The position numbers and the translations under genes were made by a program. DNA of 64,000 bases from NCBI RefSeq assembly GCF_002195995.1, contig NZ_NHON01000014.1:1-64000 (forward strand), read 5' to 3'. The notes below the pieces were generated by a model. It saw only the letters and a list, made by a program, of their open reading frames with translations. It had not been told where the DNA came from and did no database searches. Source of the DNA: Inquilinus limosus (GTDB lineage: Bacteria; Pseudomonadota; Alphaproteobacteria; DSM-16000; Inquilinaceae). Shown in pieces: positions 15,775-24,804 of the stretch. How positions within the stretch are numbered: position 1 is the stretch's first letter; every line of letters begins with the position of its first letter.

Positions 15775-16347
15775 TCAGCGATTCATCGCGTGATAGTCGC
15801 GGTTCGGCATCATGTCGACGCCCGACGCGACGCGGTTCGACATGTTGAAGAAGCCGACCACGTCGCAGATGTCGAAGATGTCCTCGTCGGAGAAGCCCTG
15901 TCCGCGCAGCGCCGCGCGCTCGGCGTCGCCGACCATGTGCGGCTCGGTGGTCAGCCGCCAGGCGAAATCCAGCATGGCGCGCTGGTGCGGCGGCAGCCGG
16001 GCGACGCGGTGGTTGAAGGCCAGCATCTCGCCCAGCTCCGGGTCGTCGGCCAGGCGCCGCACCGCCTGGCCATGCGCGACCAGGCAGTAGTAGCAGCGGT
16101 TGGCGGCGGAGACGGTGACGGCGATCATCTCCCGCTCCAGCTTCGACAGGCCGCTGTCGCCCAGCATCAGCTCGTTGTAGGTGGCGATGAAGTTGCGCAG
16201 CTTCTTCGGCCGCAGGCTGTAGGCCCGGATCACGTTCGGCACCAGCCCCAGCTTCTCCAGGCACTTGGCGTAGTAGGCCTTGAGGTCCTCGTCGAGCGCG
16301 GCCTCGTCCGGGATCGGGAAGGCCATCACATGATCGGGCTGCGGCAC
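15775..16347 (-). CDS. Peroxidase-related AhpD-like protein
   Basis: A 190-residue alpha-helical carboxymuconolactone decarboxylase/AhpD-like protein. The redox motif is visible as SAANRCYYCLVAHGQAVR, with the CxxC pair and following His, preceded by LSKLEREMIAV. It resembles the peroxidase-related enzymes of about 190 residues. I take the GTG at 16347 as start because AGAGG lies 9 bases upstream; an ATG at 16326 is an alternative. It may share a transcript with sppA (22-base gap). Physiological oxidant unknown. Confidence 0.85.
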   Translation of the reverse strand: MPQPDHVMAFPIPDEAALDEDLKAYYAKCLEKLGLVPNVIRAYSLRPKKLRNFIATYNELMLGDSGLSKLEREMIAVTVSAANRCYYCLVAHGQAVRRLADDPELGEMLAFNHRVARLPPHQRAMLDFAWRLTTEPHMVGDAERAALRGQGFSDEDIFDICDVVGFFNMSNRVASGVDMMPNRDYHAMNR

Positions 16348-16393
16348 GATGGGAATCCTCTCTGGTCGCCGGCCCAGCCTAGCAGGCGGCAAG

Positions 16394-16412
16394 GGCCGGG
16401 TCGAACCCGGCC
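16394..16412 (-). terminator. Hairpin after the CDF transporter gene
   Basis: GGCCGGGT (16394-16401) and ACCCGGCC (16405-16412) form a perfect 8-bp stem with a 3-base loop, 18 bases after the CDF stop on the minus strand. No U-tract follows, so it may be a Rho-assisted or attenuating hairpin. Confidence 0.4.
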
Positions 16413-16430
16413 GCAGAGGGGATCGGAGGG

Positions 16431-17396
16431 TCAGGTCCGGCGCTTGTAGATGCGGTGGTCCAGCCGGTCGTCGTCCAGCCCGGCCGGCTCCTGGTGCAGG
16501 ATCACCTCGGAATCGGGGAAGGCGGCGGACAGCGCCGCCTCCAGCCGGTCACAGACGGTGTGGGCCTGCCACAGGGTCAGGCCGCCATCCATCTCGACAT
16601 GTAGCTCGATGAACCGGGTGCCGCCGGCGCTGCGGGTGCGCATGTCGTGCAGGCCCGCCACCTCCGGGTCGGCGCGGACGATGGCGGCGATCCGGCTCCG
16701 GTCCTCCTGCGGCAGCTCGCGGTCCATCAAATGGTCGACGGCGCGGCGGGCGATGCCGGCGGCGCTGGCCAGCAGCCACAGCGCCACGCCGATGGCAGCG
16801 GCGGGGTCCAGCCATTGCCAGCCCGGCCGCTGGCCGATCACCAGCACCGCCAGCACCACGATGCTGGTGGCGGTGTCGCCGACATAGTTCAGCCGGTCGG
16901 CGGCGATCGCGGTCGAATCGGTGCGGCGGGCGACGCTGCGCTGGAACAGCACCAGCGAGATCGTGGCCACCAGCGACACCAGCATCACGGCGATGCCCAG
17001 CGGCACCTCGGCCACCGGCTCCGGCGTGATGAAGCGGCCGGCCGATTCGAAGATCAGCAGCAGGGCCGAGCCGCCGACGAAGGCGGCCTGGGCGATGGCG
17101 CCCAGCGGCTCGGCCTTGCCGTGGCCGAAGCGGTGCGACCGGTCGGGCGGTCGCAGCGCGTGGCGCACGCTGATCATCAGGATGCCGGAGGCGGCGACGT
17201 CGACCATGCTGTCCAGCAGCGACGACAGGATCGCCGCCGACCCGGTCACCAGCCAGGCGCCCAGCTTGAGCACGGCGAGGGTGGAGGCGACCGAGACGCT
17301 GATCGCCGTGGCCAGCTTCAGCAGCCGGTCGCGCCGGGCCTGGTCGCCGCCGGTCTGCCCCCCGCCGGTCTGCCCGGTCCGGGCGATATCGGTCAC
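16431..17396 (-). CDS. Cation diffusion facilitator (divalent metal efflux)
   Basis: A 321-residue inner-membrane transporter exchanging Zn2+, Fe2+ or a similar divalent cation for protons. Family signatures are [10 protein letters not shown] (metal-site Asp pair) near residue 65, [13 protein letters not shown] near 94, and [15 protein letters not shown] near 165. About six membrane segments precede a cytoplasmic C-terminal domain. The GTG start (17396) shares four bases (GTGA) with the pdxH stop, so translation is coupled to pdxH. Metal specificity is not readable. Confidence 0.92.
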   Translation of the reverse strand: MTDIARTGQTGGGQTGGDQARRDRLLKLATAISVSVASTLAVLKLGAWLVTGSAAILSSLLDSMVDVAASGILMISVRHALRPPDRSHRFGHGKAEPLGAIAQAAFVGGSALLLIFESAGRFITPEPVAEVPLGIAVMLVSLVATISLVLFQRSVARRTDSTAIAADRLNYVGDTATSIVVLAVLVIGQRPGWQWLDPAAAIGVALWLLASAAGIARRAVDHLMDRELPQEDRSRIAAIVRADPEVAGLHDMRTRSAGGTRFIELHVEMDGGLTLWQAHTVCDRLEAALSAAFPDSEVILHQEPAGLDDDRLDHRIYKRRT

Positions 17397-18070
17397 GGAT
17401 ACAGCCGGTGGTGGCGCCAGCCGTCCAGGCCCGGCTCGTACACCACCCGGTCGTGCAGGCGGTACGGCCGCTCCTGCCAGAACTCGATGCGCCACGGCAC
17501 CAGGCGGAAGCCGGACCAGTGCGGCGGTCGCGGCACCGGCCCGTCCGATTCCTCCGGCCCGAAGCGGCGGGTGGCCTCGTCCACCGCCTGCTCCAGCGTC
17601 GCCCGGTCGGCCAGCGGCCGAGACTGGGCCGACGCCCAGGCGCCGATCCGGCTGCCGCGGGCGCGGCTGGCGTAATAGGCGTCGGCCTCCGCCGGCTCGA
17701 CCGGCGTCACCGGCCCCTCGATCCGCACCTGCCGGCGCAGGCTCTTCCAGTAGAAGCACAGCGCCGCCCGCGGGTTGCGCGCCAGCTCCTCGCCCTTCCG
17801 GCTCTCCAGATTGGTGAAGAAGACGAAGCCGCGCGCCTCGGCCGCGGCGTCGTCGACCCCCTTCAGCAGCACCATCCGCACCGACGGCACGCCGTCGGCC
17901 GTCGCGGTCGCCAGGGCCACGGCGTTGGGGTCGTTGATTTCATGGGCCGATGCCAGGGCGAACCAGCCCTCGAACAGGGCGAACGGGTCCGCCGGCGGAA
18001 CGAAATCCCGGTTTGCGGGTTCGGATGCGGCACTGCCGGAATTCGGCGTGTCGGACGGGGGCGTCGTCAT
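17393..18070 (-). CDS. pdxH: Pyridoxamine 5'-phosphate oxidase
   Basis: A 225-residue FMN-dependent oxidase making pyridoxal 5'-phosphate from the pyridoxine or pyridoxamine phosphates. Family blocks are [62 protein letters not shown] and the C-terminal [15 protein letters not shown] with RLHDR, which bind FMN and substrate phosphate. Length is typical. It is the first gene of a pdxH-CDF pair. About 27 residues of low-complexity N-terminus precede the conserved domain. Confidence 0.95.
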   Translation of the reverse strand: MTTPPSDTPNSGSAASEPANRDFVPPADPFALFEGWFALASAHEINDPNAVALATATADGVPSVRMVLLKGVDDAAAEARGFVFFTNLESRKGEELARNPRAALCFYWKSLRRQVRIEGPVTPVEPAEADAYYASRARGSRIGAWASAQSRPLADRATLEQAVDEATRRFGPEESDGPVPRPPHWSGFRLVPWRIEFWQERPYRLHDRVVYEPGLDGWRHHRLYP

Positions 18071-18150
18071 GGCGCACGGCCTTCATTCGGTCGAATTTTG
18101 GCTACATTAGGCATCGACGCCGTGAAGTCCATGGCGGCCAGGACAGGTCC

Positions 18151-18169
18151 GATGCCCGCTGCGGGCATC
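18151..18169 (+). promoter_or_regulatory. Perfect dyad upstream of the glycine-zipper lipoprotein
   Basis: gatgcccgc and gcgggcatc are perfect inverted 9-mers around one central base, ending a few bases before the aggagg ribosome binding site of the gene at 18188. It may be a repressor site or an mRNA hairpin near the site of translation start. Confidence 0.3.
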
Positions 18170-18187
18170 CCAGGAGGATCGGAGAGA

Positions 18188-18658
18188 ATGAGGAAGTTCA
18201 CCATCGCCGCCGTGCTCGTGGGTGCGGTCGCCCTGGCCGGGTGCCAGGACTACGGCCCGAAGCAGGGCGCCGGCACGCTGATCGGCGCGGCCGGTGGCGG
18301 CCTGCTGGGCTCGCAGTTCGGCAGCGGCACCGGCAAGCTGGCCGCGACCGCCGCCGGCGTGCTGATCGGCGGCTGGCTCGGCAACTCGGTCGGATCCTCG
18401 CTCGACCGGTCGGACCAGCTCTATGCCGAGCGCACCTACAACCGGTCGTTCGAGACCGCCCAGACCGGCACCTCGAGCTCCTGGCGCAACCCGGACTCGG
18501 GCAATTACGGCACCGTCACCCCGACCCGCACCTATCGCGACTACGGGCGCGACTGCCGCGACTTCACCCAGACCATCTACGTCCAGGGCCGGGCCCAGAC
18601 CGGCACCGGCACCGCCTGCCGCGAGGGGGATGGCACCTGGCGGATCCAGAACGGCTAA
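18188..18658 (+). CDS. Glycine-zipper 2TM lipoprotein (17-kDa antigen-like)
   Basis: A 156-residue outer-membrane-type lipoprotein. The signal peptide ends in the lipobox ALAGC with Cys at 19. Residues about 28-68 hold the glycine-zipper pair (GAGTLIGAAGGGLLGSQFG, then AAGVLIGGWLGNSVGSSLD), and the C-terminal half resembles the RT0821/Lpp0805-type surface antigens with TYRDYGRDCRDFTQTI. It probably sits in the inner leaflet of the outer membrane. ATG at 18188 has a purine-rich site (ggagag) directly upstream. Monocistronic between pdxH and repeat B3. Confidence 0.88.
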   Translation: MRKFTIAAVLVGAVALAGCQDYGPKQGAGTLIGAAGGGLLGSQFGSGTGKLAATAAGVLIGGWLGNSVGSSLDRSDQLYAERTYNRSFETAQTGTSSSWRNPDSGNYGTVTPTRTYRDYGRDCRDFTQTIYVQGRAQTGTGTACREGDGTWRIQNG

Positions 18659-18698
18659 GAGACCAACGGCCTTTAAGATCGATTCTCTAGCCCTTCCT

Positions 18699-18788
18699 CG
18701 TCATGGCGAGGCGCGCAGCGCCGTGGCCATCCAGGGGCCGGTGCGAGCCGCCCTGGATGGCCGCGCCCCTCCGGGGCTCGCCATGACG
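18699..18788. repeat. Palindromic repeat, family B copy 3
   Basis: cgtcatggcgaggcgcgcag to ggggctcgccatgacg. About 25 bases to the left (aagatcgattctctagccct) match the flank of copy 1 at 1525, showing that the unit extends beyond the hairpin. Confidence 0.85.
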
Positions 18789-18839
18789 GGGCGATGTTTC
18801 AGGCCGCTGGTGTAGGACGCACGATCCGACGTGTCCGAA

Positions 18840-18872
18840 GAAGGCCCGCCGTGCCCCTCACGGCGGGCCTTC
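18840..18872. terminator. 14-bp perfect hairpin terminator
   Basis: gaaggcccgccgtg (18840-18853) pairs perfectly with cacggcgggccttc (18859-18872) around a 5-base loop. It overlaps the stop codon of the minus-strand YihY gene (18858) and follows the plus-strand lipoprotein gene, so it can serve both. A strong U-tract is missing. Confidence 0.6.
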
Positions 18873-20225
18873 CGCATTCGGGGCCACCCGGTGCAGCGGG
18901 ATCGGCGGCTTCTCTCCGCGGCCGGCCAGGCGCTCGGCCGGCGGCTCGTCCACCAGCACCGCCGCCAGCGATACGCCCAGGCTGTCCTGATGCGCCTCCT
19001 CGGCGGCGTGGATGCGGTCGGCCAGCGCCTGCAGCCAGGCACCCTCCAGCCCCGGCACCTCGCCGATCTTGCCGCGCATGCCGACGCCGAGGCCGCGCAT
19101 CAGGTCGGCCAGCGTCGTGATCCGCAGGTCGCGCGAGATCAGCCAGGTGTCGGCGGCGGAGCGCTCGACGAAGCGGGCGTGGCGCAGCTGCTCCAGCATG
19201 CCGTCGAGGGCGGAGATGCCGACCGGCACCCGGTCCACCAGGGTCGGGCGATGCAGGCCGACGCCGAGGCGGCTGGCGGCCGCCAGCTCACGCAGGATGG
19301 CGACCGCGATGGTCAGGCGCGGCCCGGGCAGGATGCTGTCGATCTCGCCGCCCAGCAGGCGGCCGGACCGCCAGTCGGGCAGCGCCGCGGCGATCACCGC
19401 GCCGATCAGCACGATCGACCAGGCGAGATACAGCCACAGCAGGAAGATCGGGATGGTGGCCAGGGCACCGTAGATCGTCTCATAGGCCGGGAATTCGCGC
19501 AGGTACCAGGCGAACAGGCGCTTGGACAGGTCGAACGCCACCGCGGCGATGGCCCCGCCGATGACGGCATCGTTCCAGCGCACCGAACGGTTCGGGATCA
19601 GCTGGTACAGGAAGGTGAAGCCGATGAACTGCAGCACCAGCGGCACGAAGCCGATGAACGGCGCCCATAGCTGCTGGGCCACGCCGCCGCTGTGGCTGCC
19701 GAAGAAGCTGATGGTGAAGGAGAAGCTGGCGACCACCAGGATCGGGGTCAGGGTCAGGATCGCCCAGAAGGTGACGATCCGCACCAGCCAGGCCCGCTGC
19801 TCCTTCACCCGCCAGATGCCGTTGAACGCGTCCTCGATGGTGGCCAAGAGCAGCACCGAGCTGACCACCAGTCCGACGATCGAGAAGGCGGTCAGCCGCC
19901 CGGTGTTCTGGCTGAACCCCTCCAGGTAGTTCAGCACCGTGTGCCCGACCTCCGGCACCAGCATCTCGACCAGCCAGGCCTGGGCCGCGCCCTTGATCAC
20001 GCCGAAGGCCGGGAAGGCGGACAGGATCGAGAAGGCGATGGTGGCGATCGGCACCAGCGCCAGCAGCGAGGAATAGGTCAGGGCCGAGGCCGCCTGGGCC
20101 CCGCGGTCGTTCCAGAACCGCAGCACCGCATAGCGGCCGAAGGTGTAGATCGCCTTCGCCCAGCTGCGGGCCTTCTGCCCGAAACTCCGGCTCCGCTCTT
20201 GCCGATCACCCGGTCCCGATGCCAT
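18858..20225 (-). CDS. YihY/BrkB-type inner-membrane protein
   Basis: A 455-residue membrane protein of the YihY (formerly RNase BN) family, now considered a membrane protein of unknown function. The conserved N-terminal motif RGAQAASALTYSSLLALVPI and six hydrophobic segments to about residue 290 fit the family, including the conserved YETIYGALATIPIFLLWLY. The extra C-terminal 150 residues are soluble and winged-helix-like in length (LRHARFVERSAADTWLISRD), as in longer alphaproteobacterial members. It is divergent from fabI. Confidence 0.9.
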   Translation of the reverse strand: MASGPGDRQERSRSFGQKARSWAKAIYTFGRYAVLRFWNDRGAQAASALTYSSLLALVPIATIAFSILSAFPAFGVIKGAAQAWLVEMLVPEVGHTVLNYLEGFSQNTGRLTAFSIVGLVVSSVLLLATIEDAFNGIWRVKEQRAWLVRIVTFWAILTLTPILVVASFSFTISFFGSHSGGVAQQLWAPFIGFVPLVLQFIGFTFLYQLIPNRSVRWNDAVIGGAIAAVAFDLSKRLFAWYLREFPAYETIYGALATIPIFLLWLYLAWSIVLIGAVIAAALPDWRSGRLLGGEIDSILPGPRLTIAVAILRELAAASRLGVGLHRPTLVDRVPVGISALDGMLEQLRHARFVERSAADTWLISRDLRITTLADLMRGLGVGMRGKIGEVPGLEGAWLQALADRIHAAEEAHQDSLGVSLAAVLVDEPPAERLAGRGEKPPIPLHRVAPNAEGPP

Positions 20226-20239
20226 TCATCAGCCCACAT

Positions 20240-20267
20240 TTGACCCGAAAGGGCGTTCGTGTACGAT
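20240..20267 (+). promoter_or_regulatory. Candidate sigma-70 promoter of fabI
   Basis: TTGACC (20240-20245), 16-base spacer, TACGAT (20262-20267), about 70 bases upstream of the fabI ATG. Five of six and four of six matches to the consensus hexamers. Confidence 0.45.
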
Positions 20268-20336
20268 CCCGGGCGTATTCCCGAGGACCCGCGGCGCGCC
20301 CCGTTCGGGTGTCCTGACCCCAACTGAGGCTCTGCA

Positions 20337-21176
20337 ATGACGGTTCCCTCTCCGCTCCTCCAAGGCAAGCGCGGCTTGATCATGGGCGTCGCCAATGACC
20401 GGTCGATCGCCTGGGGGATCGCCTCGGCCTGTGCGGCGCAGGGTGCGGAGCTCGCCTTCACCTACCAGGGTGACGCGCTGCACAAGCGTGTCAAGCCGTT
20501 GGCGGAGAGCGTCGGCTCGACCCATGTGCTGCCCTGCGACGTCACCGACCAGGCCAGCATCGACGGGGTGTTCCAGACGCTGGAGCGCGACTGGGGCCGG
20601 CTCGACTTCCTGGTGCACGGCATCGCCTTCTCCGACAAGAACGAGCTCGACGGCCTGTACCTGAACACGACGCGGGACAACTTCCTGCGCACCATGGATA
20701 TCTCCTGCTACAGCTTCACCGCCGTGGCGCAGCGGGCGGTGCCGCTGATGACCGACGGCGGCAGCCTCCTGACCCTGACCTATTACGGGGCGGAGCGGGT
20801 GATGCCGCACTACAACGTGATGGGCGTGGCCAAGGCGGCGCTGGAGGCCAGCGTGCGCTATCTCGCGGTCGATCTGGGCGGCCGCAACATCCGGGTCAAC
20901 GCCATCTCGGCCGGCCCGATCAAGACGCTGGCCGCCAGCGGCATCGGCGATTTCCGCTACATCCTGAAGTGGAACGAGCTGAACGCGCCCTTGAAGCGCA
21001 ACGTCACCATCGAGCAGGTCGGCGGCGCCGGCCTGTACCTGCTGTCCGACCTCGGCTCCGGCGTCACCGGCGAGGTGCACCATGTCGATGCCGGCTACCA
21101 CACGGTCGGCATGGTGGCGGTCGACAATGCGGCCGCGACGGCCGAGCTGCTGCAGAGCCTGGCGCCGAAGCCGTGA
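20337..21176 (+). CDS. fabI: Enoyl-[acyl-carrier-protein] reductase (NADH)
   Basis: A 279-residue short-chain dehydrogenase-like enzyme for the last step of each fatty acid elongation cycle. The N-terminal nucleotide-binding segment GLIMGVANDRSIAWGIASAC is diagnostic for FabI. Active-site residues lie in YYGAERVMPHYNVMGVAKAA, with the Tyr and Lys at the expected spacing, followed by VNAISAGPIKTLAASGI. Length is normal. The stop overlaps the GTG of the following GNAT gene by four bases. Confidence 0.97.
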   Translation: MTVPSPLLQGKRGLIMGVANDRSIAWGIASACAAQGAELAFTYQGDALHKRVKPLAESVGSTHVLPCDVTDQASIDGVFQTLERDWGRLDFLVHGIAFSDKNELDGLYLNTTRDNFLRTMDISCYSFTAVAQRAVPLMTDGGSLLTLTYYGAERVMPHYNVMGVAKAALEASVRYLAVDLGGRNIRVNAISAGPIKTLAASGIGDFRYILKWNELNAPLKRNVTIEQVGGAGLYLLSDLGSGVTGEVHHVDAGYHTVGMVAVDNAAATAELLQSLAPKP

Positions 21177-21670
21177 GCACGCCCGCCGTCACGGTCCGGC
21201 TGGCCACGGAAGCCGACCGCGCGGCGGTGACGGAGCTGTTCCAGGACCTCGACCGGCACTATGCCCAGGGCCGGACGCTGGACCCCGACGCGGTGACCGC
21301 CGAGCGGGTCGAGCAGTATGTCTGGGGCGAGCATCCGACCGAGATCGCCCTGGCCGAGGTCGACGGAAGGGCGGTCGGCATCGCCAGCTTCGGCATGCTG
21401 TTCCCGGGCCGGGCCTTGACCGGGCATCTGCAGCTGAAAGACCTGTATGTCCGCGACGGGGCGCGCGGCCTCGGCGCCGGCGAGGCGCTGCTGCGCTTCC
21501 TGGCCCGGCTGGCGCAGCAGCGCGGCTGCACCCGGCTCGACTGGACCACCGAGACCTGGAACGAGGGGGCGCAGCGCCTCTACGACCGGATCGGCGCGGC
21601 GCGGCTGGCGCAGAAGATCTATTATCGGCTCGAGGGCGACGCCCTCGACCGCGTGGCCGGAGGGGAGTAG
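21173..21670 (+). CDS. GNAT-family N-acetyltransferase
   Basis: A 165-residue acetyltransferase with an acetyl-CoA binding motif LKDLYVRDGARGLGAGEALL around residues 84-103, and C-terminal WTTETWNEGAQRLYDRIGA, typical of the GNAT fold. The GTG at 21173 overlaps the fabI stop (GTGA), implying coupled translation. Acceptor substrate unknown; no functional link with fatty acid synthesis can be shown. Confidence 0.85.
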   Translation: MSTPAVTVRLATEADRAAVTELFQDLDRHYAQGRTLDPDAVTAERVEQYVWGEHPTEIALAEVDGRAVGIASFGMLFPGRALTGHLQLKDLYVRDGARGLGAGEALLRFLARLAQQRGCTRLDWTTETWNEGAQRLYDRIGAARLAQKIYYRLEGDALDRVAGGE

Positions 21671-21704
21671 GCGGCCGGCATCTCGCCGGTCTTACCTCCT
21701 TCTT

Positions 21705-21793
21705 TGTCATGCCCGGGCTTGACCCGGGCATCCAGGGGCAGCCAGAGCCGCTCGCAGCGGCCCTGGATTGCCGGGTCAAGCCCGGCAATGACA
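21705..21793. repeat. Palindromic repeat, family C copy 1
   Basis: tgtcatgcccgggcttgacc at the left and gggtcaagcccggcaatgac at the right form the hairpin, with catccagg/ccctgga inside. A second copy lies at 22953-23030; together they flank aroC. Confidence 0.88.
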
Positions 21794-21844
21794 TGGTGAG
21801 AGACTTGTGGGGCCACTCTGGTTCGGCCCGGACGGAACGAAATC

Positions 21845-22921
21845 ATGGCCGGCAACAGCTTCGGAACATTGTTCCGCTTCACCACCTGGGGCGAAAGCCA
21901 CGGGCCCGCGATCGGCGTCGTGGTCGACGGGGCGCCGCCGCGCTTGCCCCTGGCCGAGGCCGACATCCAGCCCTGGATGGACAAGCGCAAGCCCGGCCAG
22001 TCGCGCTTCGTCACCCAGCGGCGCGAGGCCGACGAGGTCAAGATCCTGTCCGGCGTCTATGAGGGCCAGACCACCGGCACGCCGATCTCGCTGCTGATCG
22101 AGAACACCGACCAGCGCAGCAAGGACTATTCCGAGATCGCGGCCAAGTTCCGGCCCGGCCATGCCGACTACACCTACTGGAAGAAATACGGCATCCGCGA
22201 CCCGCGCGGCGGCGGCCGGTCCAGCGCGCGCGAGACCGCGTGCCGGGTCGCCGCCGGCGCCGTCGCCCGCAAGATCCTGGCCGGCGTCACCATCCGCGGC
22301 GCGCTGGTGCAGATCGGCCCGCACAAGGTCGACCGCGACCGCTGGGACTGGGACCAGGTCGACCAGAACCCGTTCTTCTGCCCGGATGCCGAGACCGCCT
22401 CGCGCTGGGAAGACTATCTCGACGGCGTGCGCAAGGCCGGCTCCTCCACCGGCGCGGTGGTCGAGGTGGTGGCCGAGGGCGTGCCGCCGGGCTGGGGCGA
22501 GCCGATCTACGACAAGCTCGACAGCGACCTGGCCCGGGCGATGATGACGATCAACGCGGTCAAGGGCGTCGAGATCGGCGCCGGCTTCGGCGCCGCGGCC
22601 CTGTCGGGCGAGGAAAATGCCGACGAGATGCTGATGGGCAATGACGGCGAGCTGCGCTTCACCGCCAACAATGCCGGCGGCATCCTCGGCGGCATCTCGA
22701 CCGGCCAGCCGGTGGTGGTGCGCTTCGCGGTCAAGCCGACCAGCTCGATCCTGACGCCGCGCCGCACGGTCGACATCGAGGGCCACAACACCGAGATCCT
22801 GACCAAGGGCCGGCACGACCCCTGCGTCGGCATTCGCGCCGTGCCGGTTGGCGAGGCGATGATGGCCTGCGTCCTGGCCGACCACCTGCTGCGGCAGAGG
22901 GCGATCGAGGATCGGGGCTGA
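21845..22921 (+). CDS. aroC: Chorismate synthase
   Basis: A 358-residue FMN-dependent lyase that converts EPSP to chorismate, the branch point for aromatic amino acids. Signatures are [20 protein letters not shown] at the N-terminus, [20 protein letters not shown] near residue 122, and [16 protein letters not shown] near 299. Length matches bacterial enzymes. It appears monocistronic and is bracketed by family C repeats. Confidence 0.98.
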   Translation: MAGNSFGTLFRFTTWGESHGPAIGVVVDGAPPRLPLAEADIQPWMDKRKPGQSRFVTQRREADEVKILSGVYEGQTTGTPISLLIENTDQRSKDYSEIAAKFRPGHADYTYWKKYGIRDPRGGGRSSARETACRVAAGAVARKILAGVTIRGALVQIGPHKVDRDRWDWDQVDQNPFFCPDAETASRWEDYLDGVRKAGSSTGAVVEVVAEGVPPGWGEPIYDKLDSDLARAMMTINAVKGVEIGAGFGAAALSGEENADEMLMGNDGELRFTANNAGGILGGISTGQPVVVRFAVKPTSSILTPRRTVDIEGHNTEILTKGRHDPCVGIRAVPVGEAMMACVLADHLLRQRAIEDRG

Positions 22922-22952
22922 GGGGCCTGCCCTCGCTGCCATTTCCCCTTGC

Positions 22953-23030
22953 TGTCATTGCCGGGCTTGACCCGGCAATCCAGTGGGTGTCGACGCTCTC
23001 TGGATCCCCGGGTCAAGCCCGGGGATGACA
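22953..23030. repeat. Palindromic repeat, family C copy 2
   Basis: tgtcattgccgggcttgacc to gtcaagcccggggatgaca, slightly shorter than copy 1 but with the same ends and the same ccag/ctgg centre. It follows the aroC stop by 31 bases. Confidence 0.85.
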
Positions 23031-23068
23031 GACTATGGGGATGCGATGTGCGCGATAGCCGTCGCCCC

Positions 23069-23296
23069 TCAGCGCCTCCGCACGACCTGCCGGGCGCGGA
23101 CGTCGATCACGGTGAAGGCGCGGTCGGCATAGGCCTGGATGCCGCTTTCGGTCGCCGTCGACGGGTTGTCGAAGAAGCACTTGATCCGGCCGCGGCGCAC
23201 CAGCGCGTAGGGCGCCACCGCCGCCGCGTCGGATTCGGACAAAAATTTCGCCAAAGCCTCGATATCCGCGCTGTCGGCATGGTCCGTCGCGGTCAT
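23069..23296 (-). CDS. Small hypothetical protein
   Basis: A 75-residue protein I do not recognise. The ATG has a strong ggagg site 7 bases upstream, which supports a real gene. The N-terminus is acidic and helical (DIEALAKFLSESDAAAVAP) and the C-terminus basic and beta-like (AYADRAFTVIDVRARQVVRRR), with one Cys in the middle. No signal peptide or membrane segment. It is divergent from the HtrA-like gene, with about 290 bases between them. Confidence 0.6.
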   Translation of the reverse strand: MTATDHADSADIEALAKFLSESDAAAVAPYALVRRGRIKCFFDNPSTATESGIQAYADRAFTVIDVRARQVVRRR

Positions 23297-23583
23297 TGAA
23301 GTTCCTCCGGATCTGAAGCGGATCGCGGCCCGACGCCCGTCGCCGACGCCGATGTCACACAGCCGTCATGTCTGACTATATACCCTGCCCGGGGGCGAGA
23401 TGGGAGGGGCAGTGTCGCTCCGACCGCAAAACCCTTGCTCCAGGCCGGTCTTGCCGCCACCCTGGCCGGCCGTCCGTGAACTTTCACCGCCCTCGCGGGT
23501 TCGGTGATCGGGAATCAACCCGGGGCCTGGACGCTTGGCGCAAACCGGCGCACATCTTCCAGCGGATCGGAAGGAGAGATTTG

Positions 23584-24648
23584 ATGCGCCGCATCCTGAC
23601 GCTGCTGATCGTGCCTGCGATGTTGGCGCTGTCCGCCTGCAATTCCGGCGGCTCGGTCGGCTCCGCCTCGAGCGGAGGGCTGCCGACGCTGAACCCGCTG
23701 CTGACCAAGGCCATGCCGGCGGTGGTGAACGTCTCGGTCCGCGGCACCGTGCGCCCCAGCGCCGAGATGCTGCGCGACCCCGACATCCGGCGCTATTTCG
23801 GCGGCGAGAAGGAGAAGGCGTTCCGCAGCGTCGGCTCCGGCGTCGTCGTTGACGCCGCCAAGGGGCTGGTCGTCACCAGCGCCCATGTCGTCGAGAACGC
23901 CACCGAGATCGGCGTCACCCTCGGCAACGGCAACGAGGTGCCGGCCCAGGTCGTGGGCTCGGCCGCGGACATCGACATCGCGGTGCTGCGCATCCCGGCG
24001 GCGGGGCTGACCACCGAGCTGCCGGTGGACGACACCGACATGCCCAAGGTCGGCGACTTCGTGGTCGCGATCGGCAACCCCTTCGGCCTCGGCCAGACCG
24101 CGTCGCTCGGCATCGTCAGCGCCACCGGACGCAGCGGCCTGGGCATCGAGGGCTATGAGGACTTCATCCAGACCGACGCGGCGATCAACCCCGGCAGCTC
24201 CGGCGGCGCGCTGATCAATCTCGACGGCCATCTGGTCGGCATCAACACGGCGATCATCAGCCCGTCCGGCGCCAATGCCGGCATCGGCTTCGCCATCCCG
24301 ATGCACATGGTCAAGAACTCGATCGACCAGATCGAGCAGTTCGGCTCGGTCTCGCGGGCCAAGCTCGGCGTGGCGATCGAGGACCTGACGCCGGCCAAGG
24401 CGACGTCGCGCGGCATCTCCGCCGCCACCCGCGGCGCGCTGATCACCGGCATCGTCCCCGGCACCGTCGCGGCCTCGGCCGGCCTCAAGATCGGCGACGT
24501 GGTGACGGCGCTGGACGGGCACCCGATCGACGGCGCCACCGCGCTGCGCAACGCCGTCGGCCTGATGCGGCCGCAGACCTCGGTGACCCTGACCGTCGTG
24601 CGCGGCAAGGACACGCTCAGCCTGCCGGTCGCGCTCGGCGCGCAATAA
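23584..24648 (+). CDS. HtrA/Deg-like serine protease, lipoprotein
   Basis: A 354-residue trypsin-like protease with one PDZ domain. Residues 1-18 are a lipoprotein signal ending ALSAC (Cys19), so it is anchored to a membrane rather than free in the periplasm as DegP is. The catalytic triad is visible: His101 in TSAHVV, Asp131 in DIDIAVL, Ser206 in NPGSSGG. The PDZ spans about 255-350 (GIVPGTVAASAGLKIGDVV). The ATG at 23584 follows aaggagag; longer upstream frames lack a signal. Likely role: envelope protein quality control. A hairpin at 24677-24692 follows the stop. Confidence 0.92.
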   Translation: MRRILTLLIVPAMLALSACNSGGSVGSASSGGLPTLNPLLTKAMPAVVNVSVRGTVRPSAEMLRDPDIRRYFGGEKEKAFRSVGSGVVVDAAKGLVVTSAHVVENATEIGVTLGNGNEVPAQVVGSAADIDIAVLRIPAAGLTTELPVDDTDMPKVGDFVVAIGNPFGLGQTASLGIVSATGRSGLGIEGYEDFIQTDAAINPGSSGGALINLDGHLVGINTAIISPSGANAGIGFAIPMHMVKNSIDQIEQFGSVSRAKLGVAIEDLTPAKATSRGISAATRGALITGIVPGTVAASAGLKIGDVVTALDGHPIDGATALRNAVGLMRPQTSVTLTVVRGKDTLSLPVALGAQ

Positions 24649-24804
24649 CCGTTCGGTGTCGCGGGCCGGGGCGCGGGCGCCGCATCCGGCGCTGGCGCTC
24701 GGCCTCACCGCCGGTGTAACGGTCTGGGACTGAAATCGGGTCGGCCCGGCCCGCGCGACCGTGCCGACCCCGTCCCGCTGCGCGACGCCGAGGACCGGAC
24801 GTTC

